DNA from: Rhodobacterales bacterium
GTDB taxonomy: Bacteria > Pseudomonadota > Alphaproteobacteria > Rhizobiales > Stappiaceae
Reading direction: 5' to 3'
Length of the DNA: 64,000 nucleotides
Assembly: GCA_008107755.1 (NCBI GenBank)
Contig: VIRH01000105.1
Coordinates: 1-64,000 of the forward strand
A program made the position numbers and the translations under genes. Below, piece after piece: positions 1 through 9,494 of this stretch. Every line of letters starts with the position of its first letter. Position 1 is the stretch's first letter. The notes below the pieces were generated by a model, which saw nothing but the letters and a program-made list of their open reading frames with translations, ran no database searches and was not told the DNA's origin.

Positions 1-1486
1 TGTTGAGAACGTACGGTTTGCGCTCGGATGTAGCGGCGGAATTTCCACCGCTGACGCCGGAGGGCTGTTGGTAAGCTAGAAGCGCAGCTTCGCCCGAATT
101 GGCTTGCAACGCAGCGATATCCGCCTGCGCCTGCGCAAGATCCTGCACAACCTGAAGGGCACTTAGCGTGGCTTCGTCGTCAACGCCATCCGCCACCTTG
201 ATGATGTACGGGGCGATAACAGCCTTGGCTCGGGTTTCATCCGAGGTTCTAGCCACAAGCGAGGCATCCAAGATAATGCCGTCGGCAGAAACATTTGACC
301 CGTTGGCGCGGGCAACGTACTGCGGCAGCGTCACTTCCTCACCGCGCTTGAACACACCTTCCGCCGTATCTAATGCGTTGGCGCTGCTTGTCGAGGTATG
401 GCTAATTTGGCCGTATAGCTGCTGAAGTGCGTCTTCCTGCACCTCGCCCACAGCATTAGCAGCGTCAGGGTTCAACACACCGTCAGCGTCAAGACCACGG
501 ACCACGCGGCCTGCAACAGCCGGATAGTTCGCCGTCGTGCTGCCATCACCGTTACCGTGTGGGAAGACGCGGATCGTCGTGCCGTCCCCGGTCGGATTGG
601 CGGAAAGCGTGATTTGCGACGGGCTGTCAACAGAGAGGATTGTGGTGCCAGGCGGGATATTCTCGCCTTCGACCGGCCACCCGGCCTTGAGCTTTTGCGG
701 GCAGACAATACCGGTGACCACCGGATCGCCATCGGAAAAGCTGACAGTGAACTCAGGAGCGAGAACGTCGAAAAGCTGCGGGAACATAGCGCGGGAAAAG
801 ACCTGGCCGACTCTGTCGACAAGCACCCAATACTGATTTGGAGGCCTTAGCGAAAACCACGGTGCCATGAAGCCGACCGGGACACGGCCAGAGCCAAGCA
901 CTTCAGCAGCGCCGGCGATCGCATCGTCTCGCGCCTTTTCAGCGCCGATCCTTGCCTGATTGGCTGCCTCCTTTAAGAGCTGCACGTCACTCTTGATTTG
1001 GTCTATAAGTCCTTTCGCTTCCTCTACATCTCCCAGGACCGAAACCGCCTGCTCAGCAGCCTCGACCGCTACCGCTGCCGCCTCCAGAACTTCGATGCTG
1101 TTTTGAGCATCTACGTCTCTGCGCAGTTCCTGGAGCGTGAAGGTGATTTGCGCGTGGATCTTGGCAAGCGCGGGGATGCTGATACCGGCCCCCTTCGAAA
1201 GGGCAATGCTGCGTTCATGAAGGCGCGCACCGACTACGCGAAATTCCTTCGTTTCCGACTGAATGGGGTTGAAAGTAACCGTGAAATAGTCGGCATCGTC
1301 CGGCCCCTTGCTGACAGTGAAAGCGTCCGTAGGCAACCAGAGGCTTTCCCCGATATCGCGCGTTTCGATGCGCACATCGAGCGGGTCGAAAATCTTGAAA
1401 TCGAACGGCCCATAGGTCGCATCGATACCGTTGAAGGCAATGGCATCGCTGACGCGAAAACTCCGCTCTACGGGAAATTCAGTCAT
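1..1486 (-). CDS. Phage tail fibre protein (partial, runs off the left edge)
   Basis: An open frame runs from ATG at 1486 to the window edge with no stop (495 codons seen). The N-terminal ~130 residues (MTEFPVERSFRVSDAIAFNG...) read like the tail-attachment domain of T7-type fibres. An alanine- and glutamate-rich stretch that should form a coiled coil follows (about residues 125-190). Then comes a collar-like region with GRVVRGLD and VGEVQEDALQ, a pattern common in phage tail fibres. It is the last visible gene of the late operon, as in T7. The receptor-binding C-terminus is not in the window. GGAG lies just before the start, inside a hairpin loop. The fibre role is inferred from position and domain layout. 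Confidence 0.8.
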   Translation of the reverse strand, partial: MTEFPVERSFRVSDAIAFNGIDATYGPFDFKIFDPLDVRIETRDIGESLWLPTDAFTVSKGPDDADYFTVTFNPIQSETKEFRVVGARLHERSIALSKGAGISIPALAKIHAQITFTLQELRRDVDAQNSIEVLEAAAVAVEAAEQAVSVLGDVEEAKGLIDQIKSDVQLLKEAANQARIGAEKARDDAIAGAAEVLGSGRVPVGFMAPWFSLRPPNQYWVLVDRVGQVFSRAMFPQLFDVLAPEFTVSFSDGDPVVTGIVCPQKLKAGWPVEGENIPPGTTILSVDSPSQITLSANPTGDGTTIRVFPHGNGDGSTTANYPAVAGRVVRGLDADGVLNPDAANAVGEVQEDALQQLYGQISHTSTSSANALDTAEGVFKRGEEVTLPQYVARANGSNVSADGIILDASLVARTSDETRAKAVIAPYIIKVADGVDDEATLSALQVVQDLAQAQADIAALQANSGEAALLAYQQPSGVSGGNSAATSERKPYVLN

Positions 1487-1514
1487 GGTCCGGCTCCATT
1501 GTGACCGGACCATG
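1484..1514 (-). promoter_or_regulatory. Inverted repeat containing the tail-fibre RBS and start codon
   Basis: CATGGTCCGG and CCGGACCATG form a perfect 10-bp inverted repeat with an 11-nt loop. In the minus-strand transcript the loop carries GGAG, and the 3' arm ends in the AUG of the tail-fibre gene. The structure could hide the start codon from ribosomes. No T-run follows, so it is not a standard terminator. Confidence 0.6.
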
Positions 1515-1530
1515 ATGGATTGCAGACAGA

Positions 1531-1541
1531 AGGGTTAAGTG
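1531..1541 (-). promoter_or_regulatory. CACTTAACCCT motif upstream of the tail fibre
   Basis: The minus strand reads CACTTAACCCT in the 59-bp gap before the tail-fibre gene. The identical 11-mer lies at 13741-13751 ahead of the major capsid gene. The CACTTAAC core recurs at 20240-20247 and in the repeat array at 33.15 kb. It may be a promoter element or binding site; its function is unknown. Confidence 0.4.
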
Positions 1542-1545
1542 GTGC

Positions 1546-4065
1546 TCATGACCCCGGGCGCGTGATATCAAGATCCGGAGCCCGCTCCGGCAACACCTGG
1601 CCGGGTGACCACCATGTGTCCGTCCCGATATCGGAAACATACCGGCCCCGGCGACGGAATGCCTTTTCAGCATTCGGATCGGTCAACCGCCGAAGGCTGT
1701 CCATCAACACGCGGTCATAGGCCAGCCGGAAGAACCAGAGCGAACGGCCAGGCATATTCTTCGCCACGAACCGGCGGGTTTCCTCGGCCGCGTTCGTCGT
1801 GTCGCCTGTTGCGAATTGCACGGCGTTGCCGAATGTCAGGTTTGTAAAATCGGTTGCAAGCTCGGCCACTGGCCCGCCGAGCGTCTGGCCGATCCCGCCG
1901 CCAAAGCGGTTCAGATCACCCAGGATAAAATCTCCTGCGATTCCCAGGCCGCCGCCCTGCATGAATGCCTGACCGGCAAACGCGAGCGGGTTGCCGTCTT
2001 TCCCCATGATCGGGCGCGGATCCCGACCGGCGATTATGTCTTTCAGCCAGAGAGAAATCGCCCCTCCGAGCGCCGTGGTCAGCGAGATCGCCGCGACGTA
2101 GCGCGCGCCGGCCGCCCTGGAGGCTCCGAATTCACGCATGGCGCGGGATCCATAGAGAAGCGCATAGGTGACGGCAAAGCTCTTGAACATCCCGGCCGAT
2201 CGAATGACCTCGCCCCAAAGCGTCCCGGGTTGTGATCCGAAGCGGGAGAAGGCACGCCCGCGCAGCGTGCCGCTCGGCACCGCGTATTCCGTCTCCTGGA
2301 GGATCATTTCCAGAACCCGTTCCGCCAGATTTTCATCAACGGCCGCGATCTCCTGCGGCCGCAGAAAGCTCGCCCCGTCTCTCTTATGAAGCGCAGACTT
2401 GCGGATCGCATCCCAATCCTCGGCCGTGAAGCCCCAGCGCTCCAGTGTCCTGGCCGTCGCCTTTTCCAGCGTGCCGCTTCTGGCCGCCTTTAATTCGGCC
2501 AGGCTCTTGCCCGCTCTGTCCGCAAGCATGCCCTGAAAGCTCAGACCAAAAGAGTGGCGGCCGGCCTGCGTCCAGGCTGTCAATCCTTGCCAGGCTAGAA
2601 CTCGATCCGGCAGCACCTGGCTCCATTCGGGGCCTGATAGCGTACCTAGATAACGCGCCTCGGTTCCGAAGACATGCATGGCGCTGTCCAGGATCAGACC
2701 GCTGCGCACCGCCTCCATTCGATCGGCTTTCTTGATCTGGCCCGCCAGGTCGCGCAAAACCGGCAAGGCGGGGATCCCGGCAAACCGTCTTGAGATCATC
2801 TGATAGATCGGATCTGTCGGCACGGCAGACGCGGCAGCAGAACCGAGAATGGAAGAGGTAAGCCAGTTTCTCGTGATAGAAAGACCGTTTGCCAGATTCG
2901 TATCCACGGCAACTTCTGAATTGCCCCGATAAGCATCCCACATGTTCTCTATCGTCTTGATTTTTCCACGGGCACGACTGTCCGCCCGGCCGCTTCGCCC
3001 CGCGAAAGGCACCGCTTGCCCCGTTTTCTTTGCCTGCCCGGTCTTTTCGATCCGCTGTTTCAAAAAGGTCAGCATGGCATTCGGGTTCGGCCCGAGACGT
3101 TCGACGGCCGCAATGTCCCGCGCCATGGCGTTGATATGGTTCATCATCGACGCGAACGGATTGCCCTGACCGAAATCGCGCTGATAGGCCAGCCAGTCCT
3201 CCGGGGACTTGAAGATCAGGAACCTGTGTTCGCTATGCTGCGCGGCAACCGCACCCCGGCCGAAGGGCGCCTGGCTTGGCTCCCGCGAAGCCCAGCCATT
3301 GGTCACGATGTCGCTCCAGATGCGGTCCAGGATCCCGTCCAGTTCTTCTTCCAGGATTTCATCGCCCGTCACCGGATGGCGCATGCGGGACAGATCTAAC
3401 CGTGGCCGGATCGCCTCTTTCCAGGGCTTTTTCTTGGCCTTGAGCAAGGCTTTCGGATCATGGGACTGCGGCAGGCCCCAGCCTTCCAGCTTGCCGATGT
3501 CGCCGCCAGCCTTGTTGAAGCGCACGCGCAGACCGTCCGCCACTTCCGCCCAGGCGTCGGCCAGGGCCTTGGCGGCTGGATCGCCGGTATGCTCCCCGAA
3601 AGCCTCGCGCACGACATTATCGAGGTCGGCCGCGTTCGGCGTCCGGCCTGTCAGGGCGGTGCGTTCGAATTTCTTCAACAGCTCGGTCAGCTCGGCATGG
3701 GCCTGACCGATAATGGCTTTGCGCAAGCCTTCCATGGACTGGAAAGGTGCCGTTCCATAGTGCTCTATGAGCGCAATCGTGCCTTCTGCCAGGTCCGCTT
3801 CGCCGCCGGCGGTGCGATATGCCAGGCTGTCTTTCAAAGCACGTTTCTGCGCCAGGGCCTGGAGCAATAGTCGGCGCTTTTTCAGCGCGGCGTCAGCCGC
3901 CATCCGCCGGGCCGTCGCGGCTTGAGCATCCATATGCGCGGTTGCCGTGCCACGGGTCCGGGCTTTCTTCCGATACCCCTCATACATGTTGCGGATCCAG
4001 GCCGCTTCGCGTTCGGTGATTTCGCCCTGGTCGAGAGCGGAAGTCAGGCAGTTGTCCAAGCTCAT
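1546..4065 (-). CDS. Internal virion (DNA ejection) protein, 839 aa
   Basis: A large phage structural protein between the other internal proteins and the tail fibre, the place of the gp15/gp16 ejection proteins in T7. A central stretch (GWGLPQSHDPKAL, then HRFLIFKSPEDW, GQGNPFASMMNHI and GPNPNAMLTFL) is a pattern I associate with long virion proteins of podoviruses. The C-terminal third has hydrophobic segments (AISLTTALGGAISLWL) that could insert into the host envelope. The start at 4065 is chosen because ATGA overlaps the upstream stop; an ATG at 4077 is possible. I see no catalytic motif. The family is fairly clear; the ejection role is inferred from position. Confidence 0.65.
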   Translation of the reverse strand: MSLDNCLTSALDQGEITEREAAWIRNMYEGYRKKARTRGTATAHMDAQAATARRMAADAALKKRRLLLQALAQKRALKDSLAYRTAGGEADLAEGTIALIEHYGTAPFQSMEGLRKAIIGQAHAELTELLKKFERTALTGRTPNAADLDNVVREAFGEHTGDPAAKALADAWAEVADGLRVRFNKAGGDIGKLEGWGLPQSHDPKALLKAKKKPWKEAIRPRLDLSRMRHPVTGDEILEEELDGILDRIWSDIVTNGWASREPSQAPFGRGAVAAQHSEHRFLIFKSPEDWLAYQRDFGQGNPFASMMNHINAMARDIAAVERLGPNPNAMLTFLKQRIEKTGQAKKTGQAVPFAGRSGRADSRARGKIKTIENMWDAYRGNSEVAVDTNLANGLSITRNWLTSSILGSAAASAVPTDPIYQMISRRFAGIPALPVLRDLAGQIKKADRMEAVRSGLILDSAMHVFGTEARYLGTLSGPEWSQVLPDRVLAWQGLTAWTQAGRHSFGLSFQGMLADRAGKSLAELKAARSGTLEKATARTLERWGFTAEDWDAIRKSALHKRDGASFLRPQEIAAVDENLAERVLEMILQETEYAVPSGTLRGRAFSRFGSQPGTLWGEVIRSAGMFKSFAVTYALLYGSRAMREFGASRAAGARYVAAISLTTALGGAISLWLKDIIAGRDPRPIMGKDGNPLAFAGQAFMQGGGLGIAGDFILGDLNRFGGGIGQTLGGPVAELATDFTNLTFGNAVQFATGDTTNAAEETRRFVAKNMPGRSLWFFRLAYDRVLMDSLRRLTDPNAEKAFRRRGRYVSDIGTDTWWSPGQVLPERAPDLDITRPGS

Positions 4066-6125
4066 GACAGTTTGCAAGCCTTTACGAGATCAGAGAGATA
4101 ATTGCCCCGGTCCGCTTCCTCCAGGGCGTCGGCCACCGTCCGGCTTTCAGCCGTCACAAGGCCGTCGTCCTGGACAAACAGCAGGTCGGAGATTTCGTCA
4201 TCCGGCGATAATTGCCCTTCAAGGGCCGCGACCTGGTCAGCCGCTTCCGGACTGTCCGGCTCAAAGGGATCCGCCTTGGCAGGCCTCGCCGGCGCGGCCT
4301 GGCTCGATGCCGACGCTCGCCCAGGCGCACCCACCTCGCGGATATCACCCAGCTCGGCGCGGGCAAGAGCCCTGCCCGCCTCCAGGCGGCCGCCGGCGCG
4401 GGCATCAGCTTTACGCTGGATAGCGTTGAACGCCCTGCGGGCTTCACGAAGCTTCTTGCGCGCCCGCTTGACCTGCTTTTCAGGACCAATGCGGAAATTG
4501 CGCTCCGTGCGCTCCAGAACGTCTTCACCGATCGTTTCAACAATGCTGCGCCGTTCGGCCTCCAGATCCGCCCGACGCTTCGCGGGGATCTCGCTGTTAA
4601 GCTCGTCCTCGATCGCACGCACGCGGGCAGCGGTTTCCGGGTCAATGTCTTCCAGCGTGTCCGCCATGGTGCGGGCATTCAGCGGATTTTCCAGATCCGC
4701 GACAGTCTTTTGCGCAGCTTCAAGATCTGCCCGGGCACGCTCGAAATCTCCAGCAAGACGCGGATCCTCCGCAAGTTCCCTATCGCGTATGAACCTTGCG
4801 AAGTCTTCCGGATCAGAGGCATCGAGCGTTTCCGCGAACCTGTCCGCGCGCTCCATCATCCTGCCGAAGTCGGCGGACAAGTCGTCCCCCAGCTCGGCAC
4901 GGATGGCCCGTATGACGGTACGATTTTCATCAAAGACATCGAGCGCCGCCCTGGTCGCCGCCGGCAGGCTGTCGCGGATGGACAATAGATCGTCCGCGAT
5001 CTTATCAGGGTCAGGCTTGGGGAGTGCAGCTTCGAACCTTCGCGACCGAACGCGACGGATTGCGCCTGGCGTTTCGATTGCGCCCCGCAACGTGCCGCCG
5101 ACCAGCCCGCCAAACAGGGTTGCCGCCGCCACATTCTTCACGCCCTCCCCGAGGCCATGAGGCAGGCCAGCATCTTCGCGCCATTTTTGAACGAAGGGCT
5201 GCATGGCGGCCTCTGTCGATCCTGCAACAAGCGCTTCGCGCCAGGTCGTCGCCAACACCTTGCCCGCGACCGTCCGCGCGCTGCCGGCACCAAGCCCAAA
5301 AGGCAACGTCAGGATTGTGGCCGGATCCTGGAAAGAGCCGCCTATTCCACCGGCCAGGCCCGCACCGAAACCGGCCCAATCATCCCTGGTCGAGGACAGC
5401 ACCTGGTAACGTTCATCGGCGGAACGCGCCTTTTCCTCGGCCGCCTTCTCTATCCCTTCCAGGCGGAACGGCTCAAGGATCTCGGCCTGGTCCGGATGCT
5501 GCTCGATGATTTCGGCAATTCGCCGCTCCCATGCTTGATAAGGATCCCCGCGAATGGGATCCCGATGCAAAGGCGTAGACTGCGTGTCGAGCTGCGGGTT
5601 TTCCAGCTCGATCCCGGTAGCTTTACGGATTGACTTGACCGCATCGTCAAATGCTTCGGTGCGCGACAGGATGCGGGCATTCAGGTTGTCAACGTAGACA
5701 GCCGTTTCCCGGGCCGCGTTGGCGATCGCCGGCAAGCCGGCTTCGCCGTCAAAGACCTCTGCGTCTGCCGGCTCTATTGTGCGGAAAAAAGAGCTGGCTT
5801 TGCGAGGACGTTGGTTGACCGCGCCGGCCCCGCCCTGCTCGGATCTCACCCGGTCGGCCGCTTCTGCTTCGTCTAGCGAAGTGAACCGCTTGAACGTTGG
5901 ACCATTGCGACCTTCGAAAGCGGACATGGCTCCAAGGATGGTTTGCTCGTCACCCTGATCAAATTCGACAGGCCCATCAGCACCCATCCAGAGCGACGGC
6001 ACGTTGACCCAATTGCCATCCCCGAGCTGCCAGGTCGTCGTCAATTCGGTGGAATGGCTCCCATCCGGATTTTCTCGGCGCTCGCCAGGGCGAAACGGCC
6101 GCAGTTCGGCAAGACCGGAAGCCAT
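4062..6125 (-). CDS. Putative internal virion protein, 687 aa
   Basis: The second of three consecutive large virion proteins. The N-terminus (~residues 1-70) has an ELTTTWQLGDGNWVNVPSLW segment, like a short domain found at the start of some podoviral internal proteins. The middle holds a glycine/alanine-rich hydrophobic stretch (GFGAGLAGGIGGSFQDPATI, then a second near AAATLFGGLVGGTL) suited to membrane insertion. The C-terminal half is charged and helical (long Arg/Glu/Ala runs). The stop of the upstream gene overlaps the start as TGATG, so 6125 is preferred over an ATG 87 bases upstream. It probably travels in the head and is ejected with DNA. No enzyme motif was recognised. Confidence 0.55.
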   Translation of the reverse strand: MASGLAELRPFRPGERRENPDGSHSTELTTTWQLGDGNWVNVPSLWMGADGPVEFDQGDEQTILGAMSAFEGRNGPTFKRFTSLDEAEAADRVRSEQGGAGAVNQRPRKASSFFRTIEPADAEVFDGEAGLPAIANAARETAVYVDNLNARILSRTEAFDDAVKSIRKATGIELENPQLDTQSTPLHRDPIRGDPYQAWERRIAEIIEQHPDQAEILEPFRLEGIEKAAEEKARSADERYQVLSSTRDDWAGFGAGLAGGIGGSFQDPATILTLPFGLGAGSARTVAGKVLATTWREALVAGSTEAAMQPFVQKWREDAGLPHGLGEGVKNVAAATLFGGLVGGTLRGAIETPGAIRRVRSRRFEAALPKPDPDKIADDLLSIRDSLPAATRAALDVFDENRTVIRAIRAELGDDLSADFGRMMERADRFAETLDASDPEDFARFIRDRELAEDPRLAGDFERARADLEAAQKTVADLENPLNARTMADTLEDIDPETAARVRAIEDELNSEIPAKRRADLEAERRSIVETIGEDVLERTERNFRIGPEKQVKRARKKLREARRAFNAIQRKADARAGGRLEAGRALARAELGDIREVGAPGRASASSQAAPARPAKADPFEPDSPEAADQVAALEGQLSPDDEISDLLFVQDDGLVTAESRTVADALEEADRGNYLSDLVKACKLS

Positions 6126-8893
6126 CAGAAACCACCTCCACCGGAGTTTGCGTTGCCACCTCGGAGACGCCGCTCCTGGCCGGTTCGGAGCCGATTGAGA
6201 TCCAGCTCCCAAAAGCCACCGGCAGGATCGGCCATGTACTCAAGCCGGCCGGACCGCTGTTTCGCCACGCGGTAGACACCGGGCGCGACCGCATAAAGAT
6301 TGGCGCTGCGAATGTCATCTGCGGTCACAGACACGCCGAATTCGCTTAGACGCGAAAGGGGCGCTCCCATCTGTTTCAGATCCTGATCCGTCAGATCCTC
6401 CAGAACGTCTTCCACTTCCTCCAGGGTCCAGCCAGGAGGCAAAAGAAAACTGTCGCCGTTGAGTTCAGCGAAGCCGCCACGCTGGCCGCCCGGAGAGGAC
6501 ACCGCGCCGGCGGCCTCATTGAGTGCGCTACGGTAGATTTCCGCCGCCTCGGGGCTGTCGGCGTCAACGCCAGCTTCTGCGGCCCGGCGGCGCGCGATCG
6601 ACATTGCCCCTTGCTCGACTCGGTTCGCATCGTCTGGCTGGAGCTGCGAAAGGGCGCCGCCCATCACATCAGCCGTCACGACGCGCCGCTGCTTTTTCAC
6701 CGGGTTTTCGAGGCGCTTTCCATCAGGGCCGGGCTGGTTACCCAGGATCGCGTCTTGTGCAGCGCCTGGACTTCCATCAAGAGCAAATACCAAACCGGCC
6801 CATTCCGCTTCCGGTGCCGTTTCGCGCAGTTCGCGCAGCATGTCTCCGGAGACATCGCCGCCGGCTTCCACGATGCCGGCAATCAAACCCAGGCCTGTAT
6901 CCGTATCCGTGCGGATCAGCTCGGCAATCTCGGCCGTTTCCGTTCCGGTGAAATACTTCGGTGCGATCCCGAAGCGATCGGCCACCGCATTCGCAGTGTC
7001 GATCCGTCCCTTGACGGCCGACAGAGCGCCACTGGCCTGAAACTCGTCGAGCAATCCAGGCACAACCGGCACAGCGCCATAGCGTTCGGCAAGCGCAAGC
7101 GGATCCTTGTCCAGGGACTTTTCCTGACGCGCGATCAGATCACGGGCAAAAGCCAGATCATCCCGGTTCACAGTGCCGTCCGGACCTTTCAGGATTTCCT
7201 CCAGTTTCTGGCGAACAGCAGCCGGAGGGTTTGTCTTGAGAAGCTGCGCTACGCGCATGCGGTTCAACGCGGATTGCCCGACCGTCTCGGCGTAGGGCGA
7301 TGCCTGGAGATTGCGCTCAAACTGCGTCACCTCCTGCGCCGGGATCGTCTCGCCTTCGAGGATCCGGAGAGCCAACGCATCGCCGTCACGCTTGAGGGTG
7401 TTTGTCGTGGTGCGCTCGGCCGTCTTCGTGTCTTTCGTCAGCTTGTCGAGGCCGGCATCAATCCGGGCGTAGCTTTCGCGATCCACATTCGAAAGCTTGC
7501 CATCGGAATAGTCTTTTGCCATCTGCGTTCGCATCTCGGCAATTTCATCGGAAGTCTTGCCGTCCGCCTGTCCCAGGTAAAAGGCCACGGACGTGTCGCG
7601 CATGGAGCTGGCCTTGTATCGGTCCGCCTCGGCCTGGGACATGAGCCCGCGCGTGACTGCATTGTTGTAATGCTCGTCAATTGAATTTTGGATCCCGAAC
7701 AGGTCTTCCGCGTCCCGTTCGGCTCCCGCATTCTGGCCCGCCAGAAACCGGGCCTTTTCTTCCTCAAGGGTATCAATCCGACCTAGAAATTCCTCCCGGT
7801 CCTTTTGCTCCTCGCGGATCCGCGCAGCTTCGCGGGATCGCTCCAGCATGTTCAGCGCTTTTTGGTCAAAGGCCGCCGAGTAGTCCCCCGCGATCTCGTC
7901 AAAGACATGGTCGCGCAAATGAGCCTCTTTCAGCTCGCCAAGCGACTTGTTCAACATGGCAGGATCATCGGCATAGGCGTTATAGACCGCCGTCATGTCC
8001 TGCTGCATGGCTAGGTCAAGTTGCTGGAGGTAAGTGCGCGTTCCGGCAACGTCATAGGCGCGCCCCCGGATCGTCGCGCTCCCCGTCGGCCGGAATCCCC
8101 CCGGCGCGGCCGCGCGAACGGGCACCGCCTCTCCGACAGGCGTTATGCGCATCGGCCCGTCCCGGGCGGCATCGTCAATCGCGACACCGGACAAGCCTTT
8201 GGCATAAGCCAGCCGGTTGGAATAGCCGTGACCGGCGGTCGGGTTTTCGCGCGTGTATCCGGCCGGCCGCTCGAAATGCATGAACGCTGCAACCGCTTCG
8301 TCCAGGTTCGTCGCATTTCGCAGGGCATTGCCGGCATAGCTTTCGCTGTTCGCCAGCTCGTGCATGACAAAGTCAAGCTGCGCCTCAAGCGTGTCCCAGC
8401 TTCGACCGCTCCGGGCAGCGAAGCGTTGACCATTCACAAGGCGATCACCCCTGTGCTGGAACGCGCCTTTGGCCGTTCCATTGTCGCCAACCGCAGCCAG
8501 ATCAAAGCCGCTTTCCTGCATCCCATGACCGGCAATCGCTGCGGCCTGGTACGGCTGGAGCCCGTGTTTCTGGATCAGATAATCGCGCGCGGCAGCAGCT
8601 CGCTCGTTGCTGTCCTTCTCGCCGACCACAATTCCCCGCGGTGCGGTGCCGGCCGTGACGGTTCCCGCCTGCGGCGCGCCGGCCAGGGCGTCCAGCATCC
8701 CTTGGCGTTCGCCCTCAATAGCGGCCTGACGGTCGGCAAACTTCCCGGTTTCGCTTGCGAGACGCGCCCAACCAGCGGCGACACGGCGTTCCAGATCGCC
8801 GCCATCCCGAGCCACTGAGAGCAACCCCTCGGCTTTGGCCCCCTGCGGCCGAAATTGACGGTACCGCACCTGTTGACGTTGTCTGTTTGCCAT
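6125..8893 (-). CDS. Internal virion protein with phage tail lysozyme domain, 922 aa
   Basis: Residues ~95-230 match the phage tail lysozyme / lytic transglycosylase type: a helical start, then GHGMQESGF with the likely catalytic Glu at about 127, then GDNGTAKGAFQHR. This domain would open the peptidoglycan as DNA enters the cell. The remaining ~700 residues are mostly helical and charged, as in T7 gp16, where a transglycosylase also sits near the N-terminus. The start at 8893 has AGGGG just upstream and begins 4 nt after the previous stop; an in-frame ATG 90 bases upstream would overlap that gene. The lysozyme part is well supported. Confidence 0.75.
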   Translation of the reverse strand: MANRQRQQVRYRQFRPQGAKAEGLLSVARDGGDLERRVAAGWARLASETGKFADRQAAIEGERQGMLDALAGAPQAGTVTAGTAPRGIVVGEKDSNERAAAARDYLIQKHGLQPYQAAAIAGHGMQESGFDLAAVGDNGTAKGAFQHRGDRLVNGQRFAARSGRSWDTLEAQLDFVMHELANSESYAGNALRNATNLDEAVAAFMHFERPAGYTRENPTAGHGYSNRLAYAKGLSGVAIDDAARDGPMRITPVGEAVPVRAAAPGGFRPTGSATIRGRAYDVAGTRTYLQQLDLAMQQDMTAVYNAYADDPAMLNKSLGELKEAHLRDHVFDEIAGDYSAAFDQKALNMLERSREAARIREEQKDREEFLGRIDTLEEEKARFLAGQNAGAERDAEDLFGIQNSIDEHYNNAVTRGLMSQAEADRYKASSMRDTSVAFYLGQADGKTSDEIAEMRTQMAKDYSDGKLSNVDRESYARIDAGLDKLTKDTKTAERTTTNTLKRDGDALALRILEGETIPAQEVTQFERNLQASPYAETVGQSALNRMRVAQLLKTNPPAAVRQKLEEILKGPDGTVNRDDLAFARDLIARQEKSLDKDPLALAERYGAVPVVPGLLDEFQASGALSAVKGRIDTANAVADRFGIAPKYFTGTETAEIAELIRTDTDTGLGLIAGIVEAGGDVSGDMLRELRETAPEAEWAGLVFALDGSPGAAQDAILGNQPGPDGKRLENPVKKQRRVVTADVMGGALSQLQPDDANRVEQGAMSIARRRAAEAGVDADSPEAAEIYRSALNEAAGAVSSPGGQRGGFAELNGDSFLLPPGWTLEEVEDVLEDLTDQDLKQMGAPLSRLSEFGVSVTADDIRSANLYAVAPGVYRVAKQRSGRLEYMADPAGGFWELDLNRLRTGQERRLRGGNANSGGGGF

Positions 8894-8897
8894 TTGG

Positions 8898-9494
8898 TCA
8901 GCCCCTTTGCGCGACGTCGAGACCGAACGAAAGCCCCTGTTGAAGGGCGTTCTTCCGTGCGGTCTTTTTTGCCCGGCGTCCACTCAACCGGTATTGCGAC
9001 GATCGTTCGTCAAGTCGGTTCAGTCTGGTTTCTTCAGTCGCGTTTTCAGTGGTCAAGGCGCGATCCGCATCCCGGAACGCTTCCTTTTTCGCCTGCGCAG
9101 GCGTTCCGAAACTCAGATCAACGCCGGATGCGGCAAAAGCGGTTTCCTGTTCGGAAACGGCCTCCAGCAGATCTTTCTTGATGCTGGTGCGCCTATCTAT
9201 GGATTGCAGCGTTTCCAAAGGCTTTTCGGCTTGCGCGTCTACCGCCTTGGCTTCGTAAACATCCGCATCCTGGTCGCCCGCCTCAATCGTTGACATCATG
9301 CCAAGCAAGGTGGCCCCGCCTTGCAGGATCGTCGTAAGCAGCGATCCACCACTGGCGGCCGCCGCGCCCGCAGCACCCGCTGTGCCCGCAACGGCTGCAC
9401 CGCCCGCTGCCGCAGCACCGGCCGTGCCGGCAGCTGCCGCACCGGCTCCCCCGCCGGACATAAGAGGCCCCAAAAGGGCAAATGCCATTTGCAT
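8898..9494 (-). CDS. gp14-like internal virion protein, 198 aa
   Basis: The N-terminus is a hydrophobic Ala/Gly-rich stretch (MQMAFALLGPLMSGGGAGAA followed by ~40 small residues), then helices rich in Glu, Lys and Arg. Size, layout and position (after the tail tube genes, before the large internal proteins) match T7 gp14, an ejected protein that inserts into the outer membrane. The start ATG overlaps the previous stop as TGATG. An in-frame extension upstream to 9914 lies entirely over the tail gene and is rejected. The function rests on layout and position. Confidence 0.6.
   Translation of the reverse strand: MQMAFALLGPLMSGGGAGAAAAGTAGAAAAGGAAVAGTAGAAGAAAASGGSLLTTILQGGATLLGMMSTIEAGDQDADVYEAKAVDAQAEKPLETLQSIDRRTSIKKDLLEAVSEQETAFAASGVDLSFGTPAQAKKEAFRDADRALTTENATEETRLNRLDERSSQYRLSGRRAKKTARKNALQQGLSFGLDVAQRG

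Noticed and set aside
998-1504. Plus-strand frame of 168 codons at the left edge
   Set aside because: Lies opposite the tail-fibre gene, which has a sensible protein, RBS and continuous frame.
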